Both the position numbers and the translations under genes were made by a program. From Halapricum salinum (lineage in GTDB: Archaea > Halobacteriota > Halobacteria > Halobacteriales > Haloarculaceae), in assembly GCF_004799665.1 (NCBI RefSeq), contig NZ_CP031310.1, positions 2,100,887 to 2,164,886 of the forward strand: a stretch of 64,000 nt of DNA, given 5' to 3'. Within the stretch, counting starts at the first letter, position 1. Each line of letters begins with the position of its first letter. This document shows positions 32,730 through 41,583 of the stretch, piece after piece. The notes beneath the pieces are model-generated. The model was not told where the DNA came from. It saw only the letters and a list, made by a program, of their open reading frames with translations, and ran no database searches.

Positions 32730-33449
32730 ATGACACGCACAGCAGTCATCGCTGGCGTCGGCCCCGGACTCGGCGAATCACTCGCGCGAAAGTTCGCGGC
32801 AGAGGGCTGTCAGGTCGCGCTGTTCGCCCGGTCGAGCGAGTACATCGAGGACCTCGCGTCCGACCTCCCGGACCCGGGAGAGGGACTCGCCGTCCAGACG
32901 GATCTCGCCGACGTCGAGCAGATCCGCGAGGGTTTCGAGGCAATCCGTGCGGAATTCGGCCCGGTCGACGTCCTCGTCAATCACGCCAGCGCCGCCTCCT
33001 GGACGGGCCTCATGGACACGACCGTCGAGGCGTTCGAGAACGCGTGGGCGGTCAACGGCCGCGGCGCGTTCGTCTGCTCGCAGGAGGCCGTCGGGGACAT
33101 GCTCGAAACCGGTGGCGGCACAGTGTTGTTCACCGGCGCGACCTCCGCGGTGCGAAGTCTCGGCGGGGCCATCGGCTTCACGGCCGCGAAGTTCGCGGCC
33201 CGCGGGATGGCGATGGACATCGCCCAGGAGTTCGGTCCCGAGGGGATCCACGTCGCCCACGTCGTCATCGACGGGCAGATCGACACGCCGGGTGTCAAAG
33301 AGCGGTATCCCGACCGCGATCCCGACACCTTCCTCGACCCTGACGAGATGGCCGAGACCTACTGGCACCTCGTCGAACAGGACGACCTCAGCACCCAGCC
33401 CTTCGAAGTCCACATAACCAACGGGCCACAGAACACCGAGTTCCTCTAA
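32730..33449 (+). CDS. SDR-family protein with Phe in place of the catalytic Tyr
   Basis: 239 residues from the ATG at 32730. Rossmann motif GVGPGLGES, NHASA for the NNAG motif, and FTGATSA for the catalytic Ser strand. Where a classical short-chain dehydrogenase has YxxxK, this protein reads GFTAAKFA, so the Tyr that donates the proton is Phe while the Lys is kept. The rest of the fold is normal length and the C-terminus (DLSTQPFEVHITNGPQ) is intact. It may be a non-catalytic or atypical SDR. Cytoplasmic. Confidence 0.85.
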   Translation: MTRTAVIAGVGPGLGESLARKFAAEGCQVALFARSSEYIEDLASDLPDPGEGLAVQTDLADVEQIREGFEAIRAEFGPVDVLVNHASAASWTGLMDTTVEAFENAWAVNGRGAFVCSQEAVGDMLETGGGTVLFTGATSAVRSLGGAIGFTAAKFAARGMAMDIAQEFGPEGIHVAHVVIDGQIDTPGVKERYPDRDPDTFLDPDEMAETYWHLVEQDDLSTQPFEVHITNGPQNTEFL

Positions 33450-33462
33450 CTCGGACGAGCGA

Positions 33463-34749
33463 TCACAACTCGTGCCCGCAGGCGCACTTTCCGAGACAGT
33501 AGGTCGTCTCGCTTGGTTCGTCTTCCAGGCCGACGCGGGCCATCCGGGCCTCGATCGAGGACGCCGAATCCGTCTCCGGGCGGACCTGCGCCGCCGTCGC
33601 GCCGTAGGGACTCGACTCGACGGCGATCCGCTCGACGATCCGGCGCTGGTCGTGATCGATCACCGCGACCTCGTCGCTCGTCTGAACCGGGACGTAGAGC
33701 TTGGTCCGGGCGGGGTTCCAGGTTCCGACGAACGCCGATCCGCCCAGATCGAGTCGGTCGGTCACGGCCGCCTCGGCGAGGTCGACGACGGTCACGTCGT
33801 TCGAGCCGGGCGTGAACACGTAGCCGATCTCGGAGTCGGGCCCGATCTCGCTGGTCAGTGGTCGGCTCCCGAGATTATCGGCTGCAGTCAGCCGCGCCGT
33901 CTCTGTCGGCGCGGCTGGATCACTAAGGTCCCAGACACTCTCGGTTCCCGTCTCGCCCTCGTTGTGTTCGACTAACAGTGTCTGGCCGTCGGGCGCGGCG
34001 GTGCCCATCCACGGCGCTGCCGGGCCGTCGCCGACGGGCTCGACGTCGATCTGGGTGACGATCTCGAAGGGTTCGATCGACAGGACCGTCAGCGTGTCGC
34101 CGAACAGGTCGGGGACGTAGGCGTACGCACCCTCGGGGTGGATCGTCACGTCACACGGGCCGGGACCGTCGTTGCTCCCGCGGCCGCCCTCCGCGGTGCG
34201 ATCGAGTTCGCCCGTAATCTCGCCGAACGTCTCCGAGTCGGGATCGGCGTCGAGTCGGAACTGCGTGTGAGCGGGCTCGCGGGCGCTGACGAGGAGGTGC
34301 TGGCCGTCGGGCGTCTGTTCGAGCCAGTTGGCACCCGACCCCGTCTCGACCGACGCCGTCTCCGAGAGCGATCCGACTTCGAGCGCGCGCACGCCGCGTC
34401 CGACGTTGAGCCACAGGGAGTCCGTCGACGCGTCGGTCAGCTCTGGGGTGTACTGGTTCGAGGGGAACGACGAGGACAGCCCCAGCGACTGGGTCGCGAC
34501 CACGCTGTCGCTACCCGGATCGAGCAGGCTGACCGTCCCGTCACCGGTGTTGAACACGAAGACGGTGGCGCCGTCGCTGTCTGGTTCTCGGTTGTCGTCA
34601 TCGCCGTCGTCTGCACCGGTGCAACCAGCGGTCGCGGCAGCGCCGGCGGTCGCACCGCTTGCGAGCAACAGCCTGCGGGAGACCCCCCTGGGGCCACCGT
34701 CAGCGTCGGACTCGTTCGGATAGAGCATCGGGTCGGGGTCCTGGGTCAC
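33463..34749 (-). CDS. Exported lipoprotein beta-propeller with Cys-rich tail
   Basis: 428 residues from the ATG at 34749 (an in-frame ATG at 34728 is possible). Tat signal GVSRRLLLASG and lipobox TAGC anchor it outside. The body is a YncE/40-residue-like propeller: repeated blades such as ATVFVFNTGDGTVSLLDPGSDSVVATQSLG, GAYAYVPDLFGDTLTVLSIEPFEIVTQI, IGYVFTPGSNDVTVVDLAEAAVTDRLDLG and TKLYVPVQTSDEVAVIDHDQRRIVERI. The protein ends with CLGKCACGHEL: three Cys and a His after the propeller, a plausible metal site. Substrate unknown. Confidence 0.85.
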   Translation of the reverse strand: MTQDPDPMLYPNESDADGGPRGVSRRLLLASGATAGAAATAGCTGADDGDDDNREPDSDGATVFVFNTGDGTVSLLDPGSDSVVATQSLGLSSSFPSNQYTPELTDASTDSLWLNVGRGVRALEVGSLSETASVETGSGANWLEQTPDGQHLLVSAREPAHTQFRLDADPDSETFGEITGELDRTAEGGRGSNDGPGPCDVTIHPEGAYAYVPDLFGDTLTVLSIEPFEIVTQIDVEPVGDGPAAPWMGTAAPDGQTLLVEHNEGETGTESVWDLSDPAAPTETARLTAADNLGSRPLTSEIGPDSEIGYVFTPGSNDVTVVDLAEAAVTDRLDLGGSAFVGTWNPARTKLYVPVQTSDEVAVIDHDQRRIVERIAVESSPYGATAAQVRPETDSASSIEARMARVGLEDEPSETTYCLGKCACGHEL

Positions 34750-34950
34750 GGGCTAGCGTTCGGGCCGGGCCCCATAATCAGTACCGCCTCGATGGTCGGC
34801 CGGGGTTCCACTGGCCCGGCCGGACCACGTTCGCGTCCTCGGCCGGGGCGGGTAAGCTCACAGTAACACGGTTTCTCCGGCGTTAGCAACGCGTATACGG
34901 GCTGGTTTCGCACTCGTTCGTATGCTGCGTGACCGTTCCTGAGTGTTCCT

Positions 34951-35211
34951 ATGTCCCCGTCACCCCACAGCGTACTCGTCACGATCGTCGAGCGGACCCG
35001 AGAGACTGGCGAGGCGGTGACGGCGCGGGAGATCGCGCTGGCGATCGACGCCTCCGAGGCGGCGCTGGATGAACCGATCGACGCGCTCTGTGCGTGTGAC
35101 CTCCTCGAAGCGACCGCACGGGGATATCGGCCGACGGTCACTGCCCACGAACTGCTCGCGCTGGACGTCGACTTCGAGGACGTCCTCGTCGTGGACGTCG
35201 TCGAGGAGTGA
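34951..35211 (+). CDS. Small winged-helix domain protein
   Basis: 86 residues. SVLVTIVERTRETGEAVTAREIALAIDASEAALDEPIDALCACDLLEATARGYRPTVTAHEL is a compact winged helix; the C-terminal strand (DVDFEDVLVVDVVEE) is acidic. No effector domain. Probably a local DNA-binding regulator; haloarchaea carry many such short proteins. It is followed 69 bp later by another HTH gene on the same strand. Confidence 0.75.
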   Translation: MSPSPHSVLVTIVERTRETGEAVTAREIALAIDASEAALDEPIDALCACDLLEATARGYRPTVTAHELLALDVDFEDVLVVDVVEE

Positions 35212-35280
35212 CTCGAAGTTTCAAGTCCCTGCCCGCTGTATGATACGCCGTGAAGCGGACTGTCCTCTCCCATCAAAACC

Positions 35281-35910
35281 ATGACTGACCACGCCGCAGA
35301 CGCCGCCGGTCGCTCGATACAACCGGCGGACCGTGACGACGAGCGCCGCCAGATCGATCTGACCGATCGTGAGTACGCTATCTATCGCTGTATCGACTGC
35401 AACAACGTCGTACTCACGATGCAGGACTGCGACGGCGGGATGACATGCCACGACGAACCGATGGAACGAGTCACCGAGACGGGACTCGACGTCAGACCGC
35501 CCGACATCCGGCAGGTGTTGCTCGACGCCTTCGGCCTGCCCAAGCCGGGTCTGGACATCTGTCTGTGTGTCATCGGTGACGGTCCGCTCTCACCCAGCGA
35601 ACTGGCCGACCGGCTCGATTACGATACGAGCACCGTCCGGACCTACCTCAACGAACTCGTCGAGTTCGGCCTGCTGGAAAAGTCACAGCTCAATCGCGAG
35701 TCCGGCGGCTTCGTCAACGTCTATCACTCGATCGACCTCGAGGAGATGCGCGAGGAAACGCTCGTGGGATTCTACGCGTGGGCGGGCGAAGCCGCCTCGC
35801 TCATCGAGGAGGCCAATCTCACCAAAGCGGACTACCGAGACGCGAACACCGAGGACGGACTGAACGAAGTGTTCTGGGAGCGCTTTCAGGACGGCCGCCC
35901 GACCGAGTGA
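35281..35910 (+). CDS. HTH regulator with N-terminal zinc-finger-like domain
   Basis: 209 residues. The N-terminus has YRCIDCNNVVLTMQDCDGGMTCHDEPMERV, with Cys-x2-Cys and Cys-x6-Cys-His, similar to a small ribbon. The HTH is in the middle (LSPSELADRLDYDTSTVRTYLNELVEFGLLEKSQLNRESGGFVNVYHSID), and a helical end (EETLVGFYAWAGEAASLIEEAN) could dimerise. Haloarchaeal regulators of this design are often thiol- or metal-responsive, which fits the redox neighbourhood; ligand not known. Confidence 0.8.
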   Translation: MTDHAADAAGRSIQPADRDDERRQIDLTDREYAIYRCIDCNNVVLTMQDCDGGMTCHDEPMERVTETGLDVRPPDIRQVLLDAFGLPKPGLDICLCVIGDGPLSPSELADRLDYDTSTVRTYLNELVEFGLLEKSQLNRESGGFVNVYHSIDLEEMREETLVGFYAWAGEAASLIEEANLTKADYRDANTEDGLNEVFWERFQDGRPTE

Positions 35911-35993
35911 ACTTATATCTGGCGGTGATGCGGGAGCGTACTCCCGTCCAGAGGGGCCTTAACTATCCATTCGAGTCTCTGTTGAATCAGCAT

Positions 35994-36380
35994 ATGAGTT
36001 CAGACTCGAGCGCGGTTTCCTGGCAGCGATCGACTACTGAGACCGAGACGCCGCTGTTCGTCGACCCCTCTGAGGTCTTCGACAGCGTCCAGGACGTGCT
36101 GGGCCGGAAGTGGCACCTTCGGATCGTCTACCAGTTGCTGGAGCACGGCACCCTCGGGTTCAGCGGGTTGAAGAGCGAGGTCGAGGGGGTCTCCTCGAAG
36201 ATGCTCTCGGAGAGCCTCACCAATCTGGAAGACGGGGGAATCGTCGATCGCGAGATCGTCAACGATCAGCCCGTTCGCGTCGAGTACTCACTGACTGAAC
36301 GCGGCCAGGCCTTGGATGGCGTGGTTTCGGAACTGGTCAACTGGGGCAGCGAGCACGGGCTGGAGGACCGAGACGGATGA
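35994..36380 (+). CDS. HxlR-family transcriptional regulator
   Basis: 128 residues from the ATG at 35994. HxlR features: VLGRKWHLRIVYQLLEHGTLGFSGLKSEVEGVSSKMLSESLTNLEDGGIVDREIVNDQPVRVEYSLTERGQAL. HxlR-type proteins often sense thiols, quinones or aldehydes. The gene overlaps the next oxidoreductase gene by 4 bp (ATGA), so regulator and enzyme are translated together. The enzyme is probably under its control. Confidence 0.88.
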   Translation: MSSDSSAVSWQRSTTETETPLFVDPSEVFDSVQDVLGRKWHLRIVYQLLEHGTLGFSGLKSEVEGVSSKMLSESLTNLEDGGIVDREIVNDQPVRVEYSLTERGQALDGVVSELVNWGSEHGLEDRDG

Positions 36381-37744
36381 CCCACTACGACGTCCTCGTG
36401 GTCGGCGGCGGTACCGGCAACAACGTCGCGGCGGCCGCGGCCGACGCTGGACTCGATACCGCGCTGATCGAGAAGGGGCCGCTCGGGGGCACGTGTCTCA
36501 ACCGGGGTTGTAACCCCTCGAAGATGCTCATCCAGGCGGCGACCGCTGCCAACCACGTCCGGGACGCCGGGACGTTCTTCATGGAATCGGCTCTCGGCCA
36601 CGTCGATTACGAAGCGATCATCGACGACATGGACGAGACGCTCTCGCCCATCGCCGAGGGGATGGAAGAACGCTACCGCGAGAAGGACCACCTCACGCTG
36701 TACAAGGACGAGGCGGTCTTCGTCGACGACCGCACCGTCGAGGTCGGTGGCGAGAAAGTGAGCGCCGAGAAGGTCGTCGTCGCCGCCGGCTCGCGGCCCC
36801 TGGTCCCGCCCATCGAGGGGCTGGACGAGGTCGAGTACATGACCAGCCAGGAGGCGCTGTATCGTCGCGACCAGCCCGAATCACTGGTCATCCTGGGCGG
36901 GGGCTACATCGCCGTCGAACTGGGCTACTTCTTCGAGTCGCTCGGGACGGACGTGACGATCGTCGAGATGATGGACACGCTCGTGCCCCGCGAGGACCCT
37001 GACATCGCCGAGGCGTTCACCGAGATCGCCGCGGAGCGCCACGAGGTGTACACGGGCCACCGCGCCACGCGGGTCGAGGCAGACGGCGGCGGCGTCACCG
37101 TCCACGCCGAGACCGAGGCTGGCGATACCGTTGCGGCACATGGCGATGACCTGCTGGTCGCGCTTGGCCGTCGGCCCAACACGGACACGCTCGACGTGGA
37201 GGCAGCGGGCATCGAGACCGACGACAACGGCTTCATCGTCACGAACGACCGTCTGGAGACCTCCGCGGAGAGCGTCTGGGCCCAGGGCGACATCGCCGAC
37301 AACGCGATGTTCAAACACTCCGGGGACTACGAGACGGGGGTCACGATCGACAACGTCGTCCACGGGAACGCCAGCGAGGCCGACTTTACGGCGATGCCCC
37401 ACGCCATCTTCACCGAGCCACAGATGGCCGGCGTCGGGAAGACCGAGGCCGAACTGAAAGCGGAGGGCCGCGAGTACGTCGTCGGGCGCGAGGACCTCCC
37501 GGGGACGCCGATGGGCCGGGCGAAGAAACTCGAGCACGGCTTCGTGAAGGTGCTGGCGGCCTCCGACGGCGAGATCCTGGGCTGTCACATGCTCGGCTAC
37601 GAGGCCTCGACGATGCTCCACGAGGTCGTCGTCGCGATGCGCTCCGGATCAGGGTACGTCTCGGACATCACCGACACGATCCACGCCCATCCGACGCTCA
37701 ACAAGGTCGTCGAGTACGCCTTCGACGACGTAGACATCCAGTAA
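36377..37744 (+). CDS. FAD-dependent pyridine nucleotide-disulfide oxidoreductase (second paralog)
   Basis: 455 residues. FAD motif GGGTGNN, redox disulfide GGTCLNRGCNPSK, NAD(P) motif LGGGYIAVELG, SVWAQGDI and the C-terminal IHAHPTLNKVVEYAF are all present. It resembles the protein at 29278 in domain layout but differs in detail (NPSK after the second Cys, no His tail). Bis-gamma-glutamylcystine reductase and mycothione reductase are candidate activities for haloarchaeal members; lipoamide dehydrogenase is less likely without a dehydrogenase complex nearby. Coupled to the HxlR gene by a 4-bp overlap. Confidence 0.88.
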   Translation: MTHYDVLVVGGGTGNNVAAAAADAGLDTALIEKGPLGGTCLNRGCNPSKMLIQAATAANHVRDAGTFFMESALGHVDYEAIIDDMDETLSPIAEGMEERYREKDHLTLYKDEAVFVDDRTVEVGGEKVSAEKVVVAAGSRPLVPPIEGLDEVEYMTSQEALYRRDQPESLVILGGGYIAVELGYFFESLGTDVTIVEMMDTLVPREDPDIAEAFTEIAAERHEVYTGHRATRVEADGGGVTVHAETEAGDTVAAHGDDLLVALGRRPNTDTLDVEAAGIETDDNGFIVTNDRLETSAESVWAQGDIADNAMFKHSGDYETGVTIDNVVHGNASEADFTAMPHAIFTEPQMAGVGKTEAELKAEGREYVVGREDLPGTPMGRAKKLEHGFVKVLAASDGEILGCHMLGYEASTMLHEVVVAMRSGSGYVSDITDTIHAHPTLNKVVEYAFDDVDIQ

Positions 37745-37795
37745 TGATGATCGAAAACGAATGGAGTGGCACGCGGAAAACGGACGATGAGCGCG

Positions 37796-37915
37796 TCAGT
37801 CGCCGAAGTTCTCCTCGTAGGCGTCGGGGTGGTTCTCTTTGGCATGCTCTTTCAGTTGATCGAGTGTCTCGAACGTGGCACCACAGTCACAGGCGTGGAC
37901 GTCTTCGTCGGACAT
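37796..37915 (-). CDS. 39-residue C2H2-like zinc-finger microprotein
   Basis: 39 residues with CDCGATFETLDQLKEHAKENH: Cys-x-Cys, 12 residues, then His-x4-His, the layout of a classical zinc finger. A TATA-like ATTTAATC on the minus strand (about 37941-37948) lies about 27 bp before the ATG at 37915, giving a leaderless transcript, which makes a real gene likely. Haloarchaea encode many such small zinc-finger proteins; target unknown. It converges on the oxidoreductase gene at 36377. Confidence 0.7.
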   Translation of the reverse strand: MSDEDVHACDCGATFETLDQLKEHAKENHPDAYEENFGD

Positions 37916-37958
37916 TACCTCTGATAATTGGCCATCAACGATTAAATATCTCTGTCGT

Positions 37959-37978
37959 TTGTGTACGCATAGCACACA
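37959..37978. promoter_or_regulatory. Inverted repeat between the zinc-finger gene and the transducer gene
   Basis: TTGTGTA (37959-37965) and GCACACA (37972-37978) frame a 6-bp spacer; the core TGTGT/ACACA is perfectly inverted. A near copy with a shorter spacer lies at 44193-44209, before another small zinc-finger gene. Confidence 0.4.
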
Positions 37979-38014
37979 GTTGGTCCTGCGGCAGTCCCCC
38001 CAAATACACCGACA

Positions 38015-38755
38015 ATGTCTGAAGAGACCGGAACCACTGGAATCGAATCGGATCGCCTCGATAGTCTCACTCGCAATCACGCCCAGTTGCTCTCGGTGAT
38101 CGGGACCGAACTCAGCGAGTCCAGCGACGTCATCGAGACGCTGTCGCGCAACGCCGCGGAGGCCAACCAGTCGAGTACCGAGACCGTCGAGCGTGCCGAG
38201 ACGGCTCAGCAGTCGGCCCACGAGGCCCACGAAGACGTCGGCGAGGCCCGGCGAGCGGCGACGGAGGCCCACGACCGACTGGAGCAACTCCAGGACGCGG
38301 TCGGCGAGATCGACGAGATCACGGCGATGCTCGACGAGATCGCCGACCAGACCAACATGCTGGCGCTGAACGCCTCCATCGAGGCGGCCCGCGTCGGCGC
38401 GGAGGGCGACGGCTTCGCCGTCGTCGCCGACGAGGTCAAGACGCTGGCCGAGGAGGCCCAGCAACAGGCCACGGAGATCGAAGCCATCGTCGACGAAGTG
38501 CGGGCCGACGCCGAGGACACCATCGCCGAGATCGAGGCCGTCGACGAGAAGACCGAGGCGGCCGCGGGTTCGATCACCGAGACCGTCAGCGACCTGGACG
38601 ATATCGCCACGAGCGCCGTCGAGACCTCAGCCAGCGTCGACGAAGTCGCCGATACGACCCAGGCCTTCGCCGACGACGTCGACGGTCTCGCCAGCAAGGT
38701 CATCGACGCGATCAACCAGGCAAACGAACTTGACGAGCTGGTCGGGCAACGCTGA
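38015..38755 (+). CDS. Soluble methyl-accepting chemotaxis transducer, signalling domain only
   Basis: 246 residues, almost all coiled coil. The signalling hairpin EIADQTNMLALNASIEAARVGAEGDGFAVVADEVKTLAEEA is intact (about residues 108-150). There is no membrane span, no HAMP domain and only about 30 residues before the coil, so it must be cytoplasmic and lacks a recognised sensor. Typical haloarchaeal soluble transducers carry PAS or GAF domains and are 400 or more residues. It could sense through a partner protein. Glu/Gln-rich helices may be methylated by CheR. Confidence 0.88.
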   Translation: MSEETGTTGIESDRLDSLTRNHAQLLSVIGTELSESSDVIETLSRNAAEANQSSTETVERAETAQQSAHEAHEDVGEARRAATEAHDRLEQLQDAVGEIDEITAMLDEIADQTNMLALNASIEAARVGAEGDGFAVVADEVKTLAEEAQQQATEIEAIVDEVRADAEDTIAEIEAVDEKTEAAAGSITETVSDLDDIATSAVETSASVDEVADTTQAFADDVDGLASKVIDAINQANELDELVGQR

Positions 38756-38764
38756 TTCTCGCTC

Positions 38765-38929
38765 CACTGGCCTGCCGTCTGGGCGGCCATCTCCGTCCAC
38801 TTCCAGTTGCGCGACTTCCCGCGGAAACCGGAAGAGATCGACGACTTCGGATCGGTTCGCTCGGAGGAAGTGCCGGGGATTCCGGACGCCCTGCTCGAAC
38901 AGGCCGTGGACTTTCACACCTACGAGTAG
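38765..38929 (+). pseudogene. C-terminal gene fragment
   Basis: An open frame of 54 residues ending at TAG (38927-38929) without a start codon. The translation has haloarchaeal composition and clear amphipathic and aromatic content (HWPAVWAAISVHFQLRDF, then PRKPEEIDDFGSVRSEEVPG and ALLEQAVDFHTYE). This suggests the tail of a gene whose front was lost when the neighbouring transducer or IS segment came in. Parent gene not recognised. Confidence 0.45.
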
Positions 38930-39084
38930 AGAGCGTCGTCGATATCTCTGGCACTCATCTTCTCACCCTCGTAGGTTTCTGCGTCCCAGAACCTATCGTC
39001 CGGTGAGACATACCGGGAAATATACTCCCGATCGGTATGCTCGGGCTGAAAGTACCCGCGCTCGCCCCGGTTGTTCTCGCCCAT
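38920..39084 (-). CDS. Putative small acidic protein next to the IS element
   Basis: 54 residues from the ATG at 39084: charged and aromatic (GYFQPEHTDREYISRYVSPDD...). It ends inside the last codons of the fragment on the other strand. It has no recognisable domain or clear promoter, though the composition is that of a haloarchaeal protein rather than random frame. Possibly a real small gene or another remnant. Confidence 0.4.
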   Translation of the reverse strand: MGENNRGERGYFQPEHTDREYISRYVSPDDRFWDAETYEGEKMSARDIDDALYS

Positions 39085-39124
39085 AATAGGGTGTATCAAC
39101 GGGACTCACTTCACTTTTTGTTAC

Positions 39125-40419
<1,295 letters not shown>

Positions 40420-40421
<2 letters not shown>

Positions 40422-40433
40422 TACAATTGTAAT
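40420..40433. promoter_or_regulatory. Palindrome over the tnpB start codon
   Basis: ATTACAATTGTAAT is a perfect 14-bp palindrome and contains the ATG at 40421-40419. A dimeric repressor, or hairpin formation at the start codon, would shut off tnpB. Confidence 0.5.
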
Positions 40434-40578
40434 TAGGTAGGCTGTGGTAAGTATTTGTTGGAATATCGGGCCGTGCTGTCAACGGTGGTTTGTGTCGTGG
40501 GGTATCGGATTCTTCCCCGCGCTAAAGCACGGGGCTTTCTCCTTGATTCTCCGTAACCCGGAGAACGGACTTCGACGT

Positions 40579-41583
40579 TCAGCTTCCGTCCCGGTCGTCG
40601 AGAAACGCCCTCGCACGCTCAGCCCCGAGATTACGGAGTTCGTCCAGAAACTCAGGGTCGCGATCCACTTTCGTCGAGCAGTGGAACCGCTTGCCCATGT
40701 TGATTCGTTGGATCTCCGTCCGCTGAAACTCGTCCCCTGGCAACGTCCCGTCCTCGACCCAGTCGTTGACCTGCTCGATGAATCCCAACTCTTGGTTGAG
40801 CGAGATATTGCCCGAGAGTTCGTTCCGGCGGTCGGCGATGACCTCGGAGGTGGTCGGCTCGCCCTCGAACTCCTGGGGGTTGATCTGGATGATCCACAGC
40901 TCCTCGGGCTTGCGCTCGGGCGGCTGGTGCATGAGGTCGCTCACCGGCGGGTTCTGGGAGAACAGGCCGTCCCAGTGCAGATGGCCGTGAATCTCGACGG
41001 CCTCGAAGAGGTTGGGAACGGCCGCCGAAGCCAGCACTGCGTCGACGGTCACGTCTTCGTTGGTGAACGTCTCGAAGACGCCGGCGTTGATGTCGACCGT
41101 GCCGACGACGAGCTCCGGCGCGTCGGTGCCACAGAGGTCCGGGATCGTCTCGAAGTCGATGTGGGCTTCGAGCACCTCACGGATGCGCTGCTTGCCCGCT
41201 TCCGGGCCGGGGATCTGGTAGGGACTGACGACCGGCAGCGGGAACCCGGCGCTCTCCATGCGCGAGAGGCTCGTCACCATCGAGTTGACCCAGCGGTCCT
41301 GCACGCCGGAGACGGCGAGGTCGTCCCAGAGGCTCCCGACGACCTCGCGGGCCGTCTCGGGACCGTCGGTGACCAGCCCGTACCACACCGCCAGTGCGTT
41401 GAACGCGCCGCCGGAGGTACCGGAGATCCCGACGAGCTCGTAGTCGTCGTCCCACGACTCGAGTAGCTCCCGGAGCACGCCGCAGGTGAAGGCGGTGTGA
41501 CTGCCCCCGCCCTGACAGGCGATCGCGACGCGCGTCGGATCGTCGATGTCCGCAGTCGCGCCGTCGGCTTGCGTGTCACTCAT
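40579..41583 (-). CDS. Patatin-like hydrolase, probable PHA depolymerase (PhaZh1 type)
   Basis: 334 residues from the ATG at 41583. Patatin features: oxyanion GGGSHTAF, nucleophile elbow GTSGG (GISGTSGGAFNAL) and the dyad Asp in WDGLFSQNPPV. In Haloferax mediterranei the patatin-like PhaZh1 degrades stored polyhydroxyalkanoate and its gene is paired with bdhA, the 3-hydroxybutyrate dehydrogenase. The same pair is found here with the genes overlapping by 8 bp, which supports the depolymerase role over a phospholipase. No signal peptide; acts on intracellular granules. Confidence 0.82.
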   Translation of the reverse strand: MSDTQADGATADIDDPTRVAIACQGGGSHTAFTCGVLRELLESWDDDYELVGISGTSGGAFNALAVWYGLVTDGPETAREVVGSLWDDLAVSGVQDRWVNSMVTSLSRMESAGFPLPVVSPYQIPGPEAGKQRIREVLEAHIDFETIPDLCGTDAPELVVGTVDINAGVFETFTNEDVTVDAVLASAAVPNLFEAVEIHGHLHWDGLFSQNPPVSDLMHQPPERKPEELWIIQINPQEFEGEPTTSEVIADRRNELSGNISLNQELGFIEQVNDWVEDGTLPGDEFQRTEIQRINMGKRFHCSTKVDRDPEFLDELRNLGAERARAFLDDRDGS

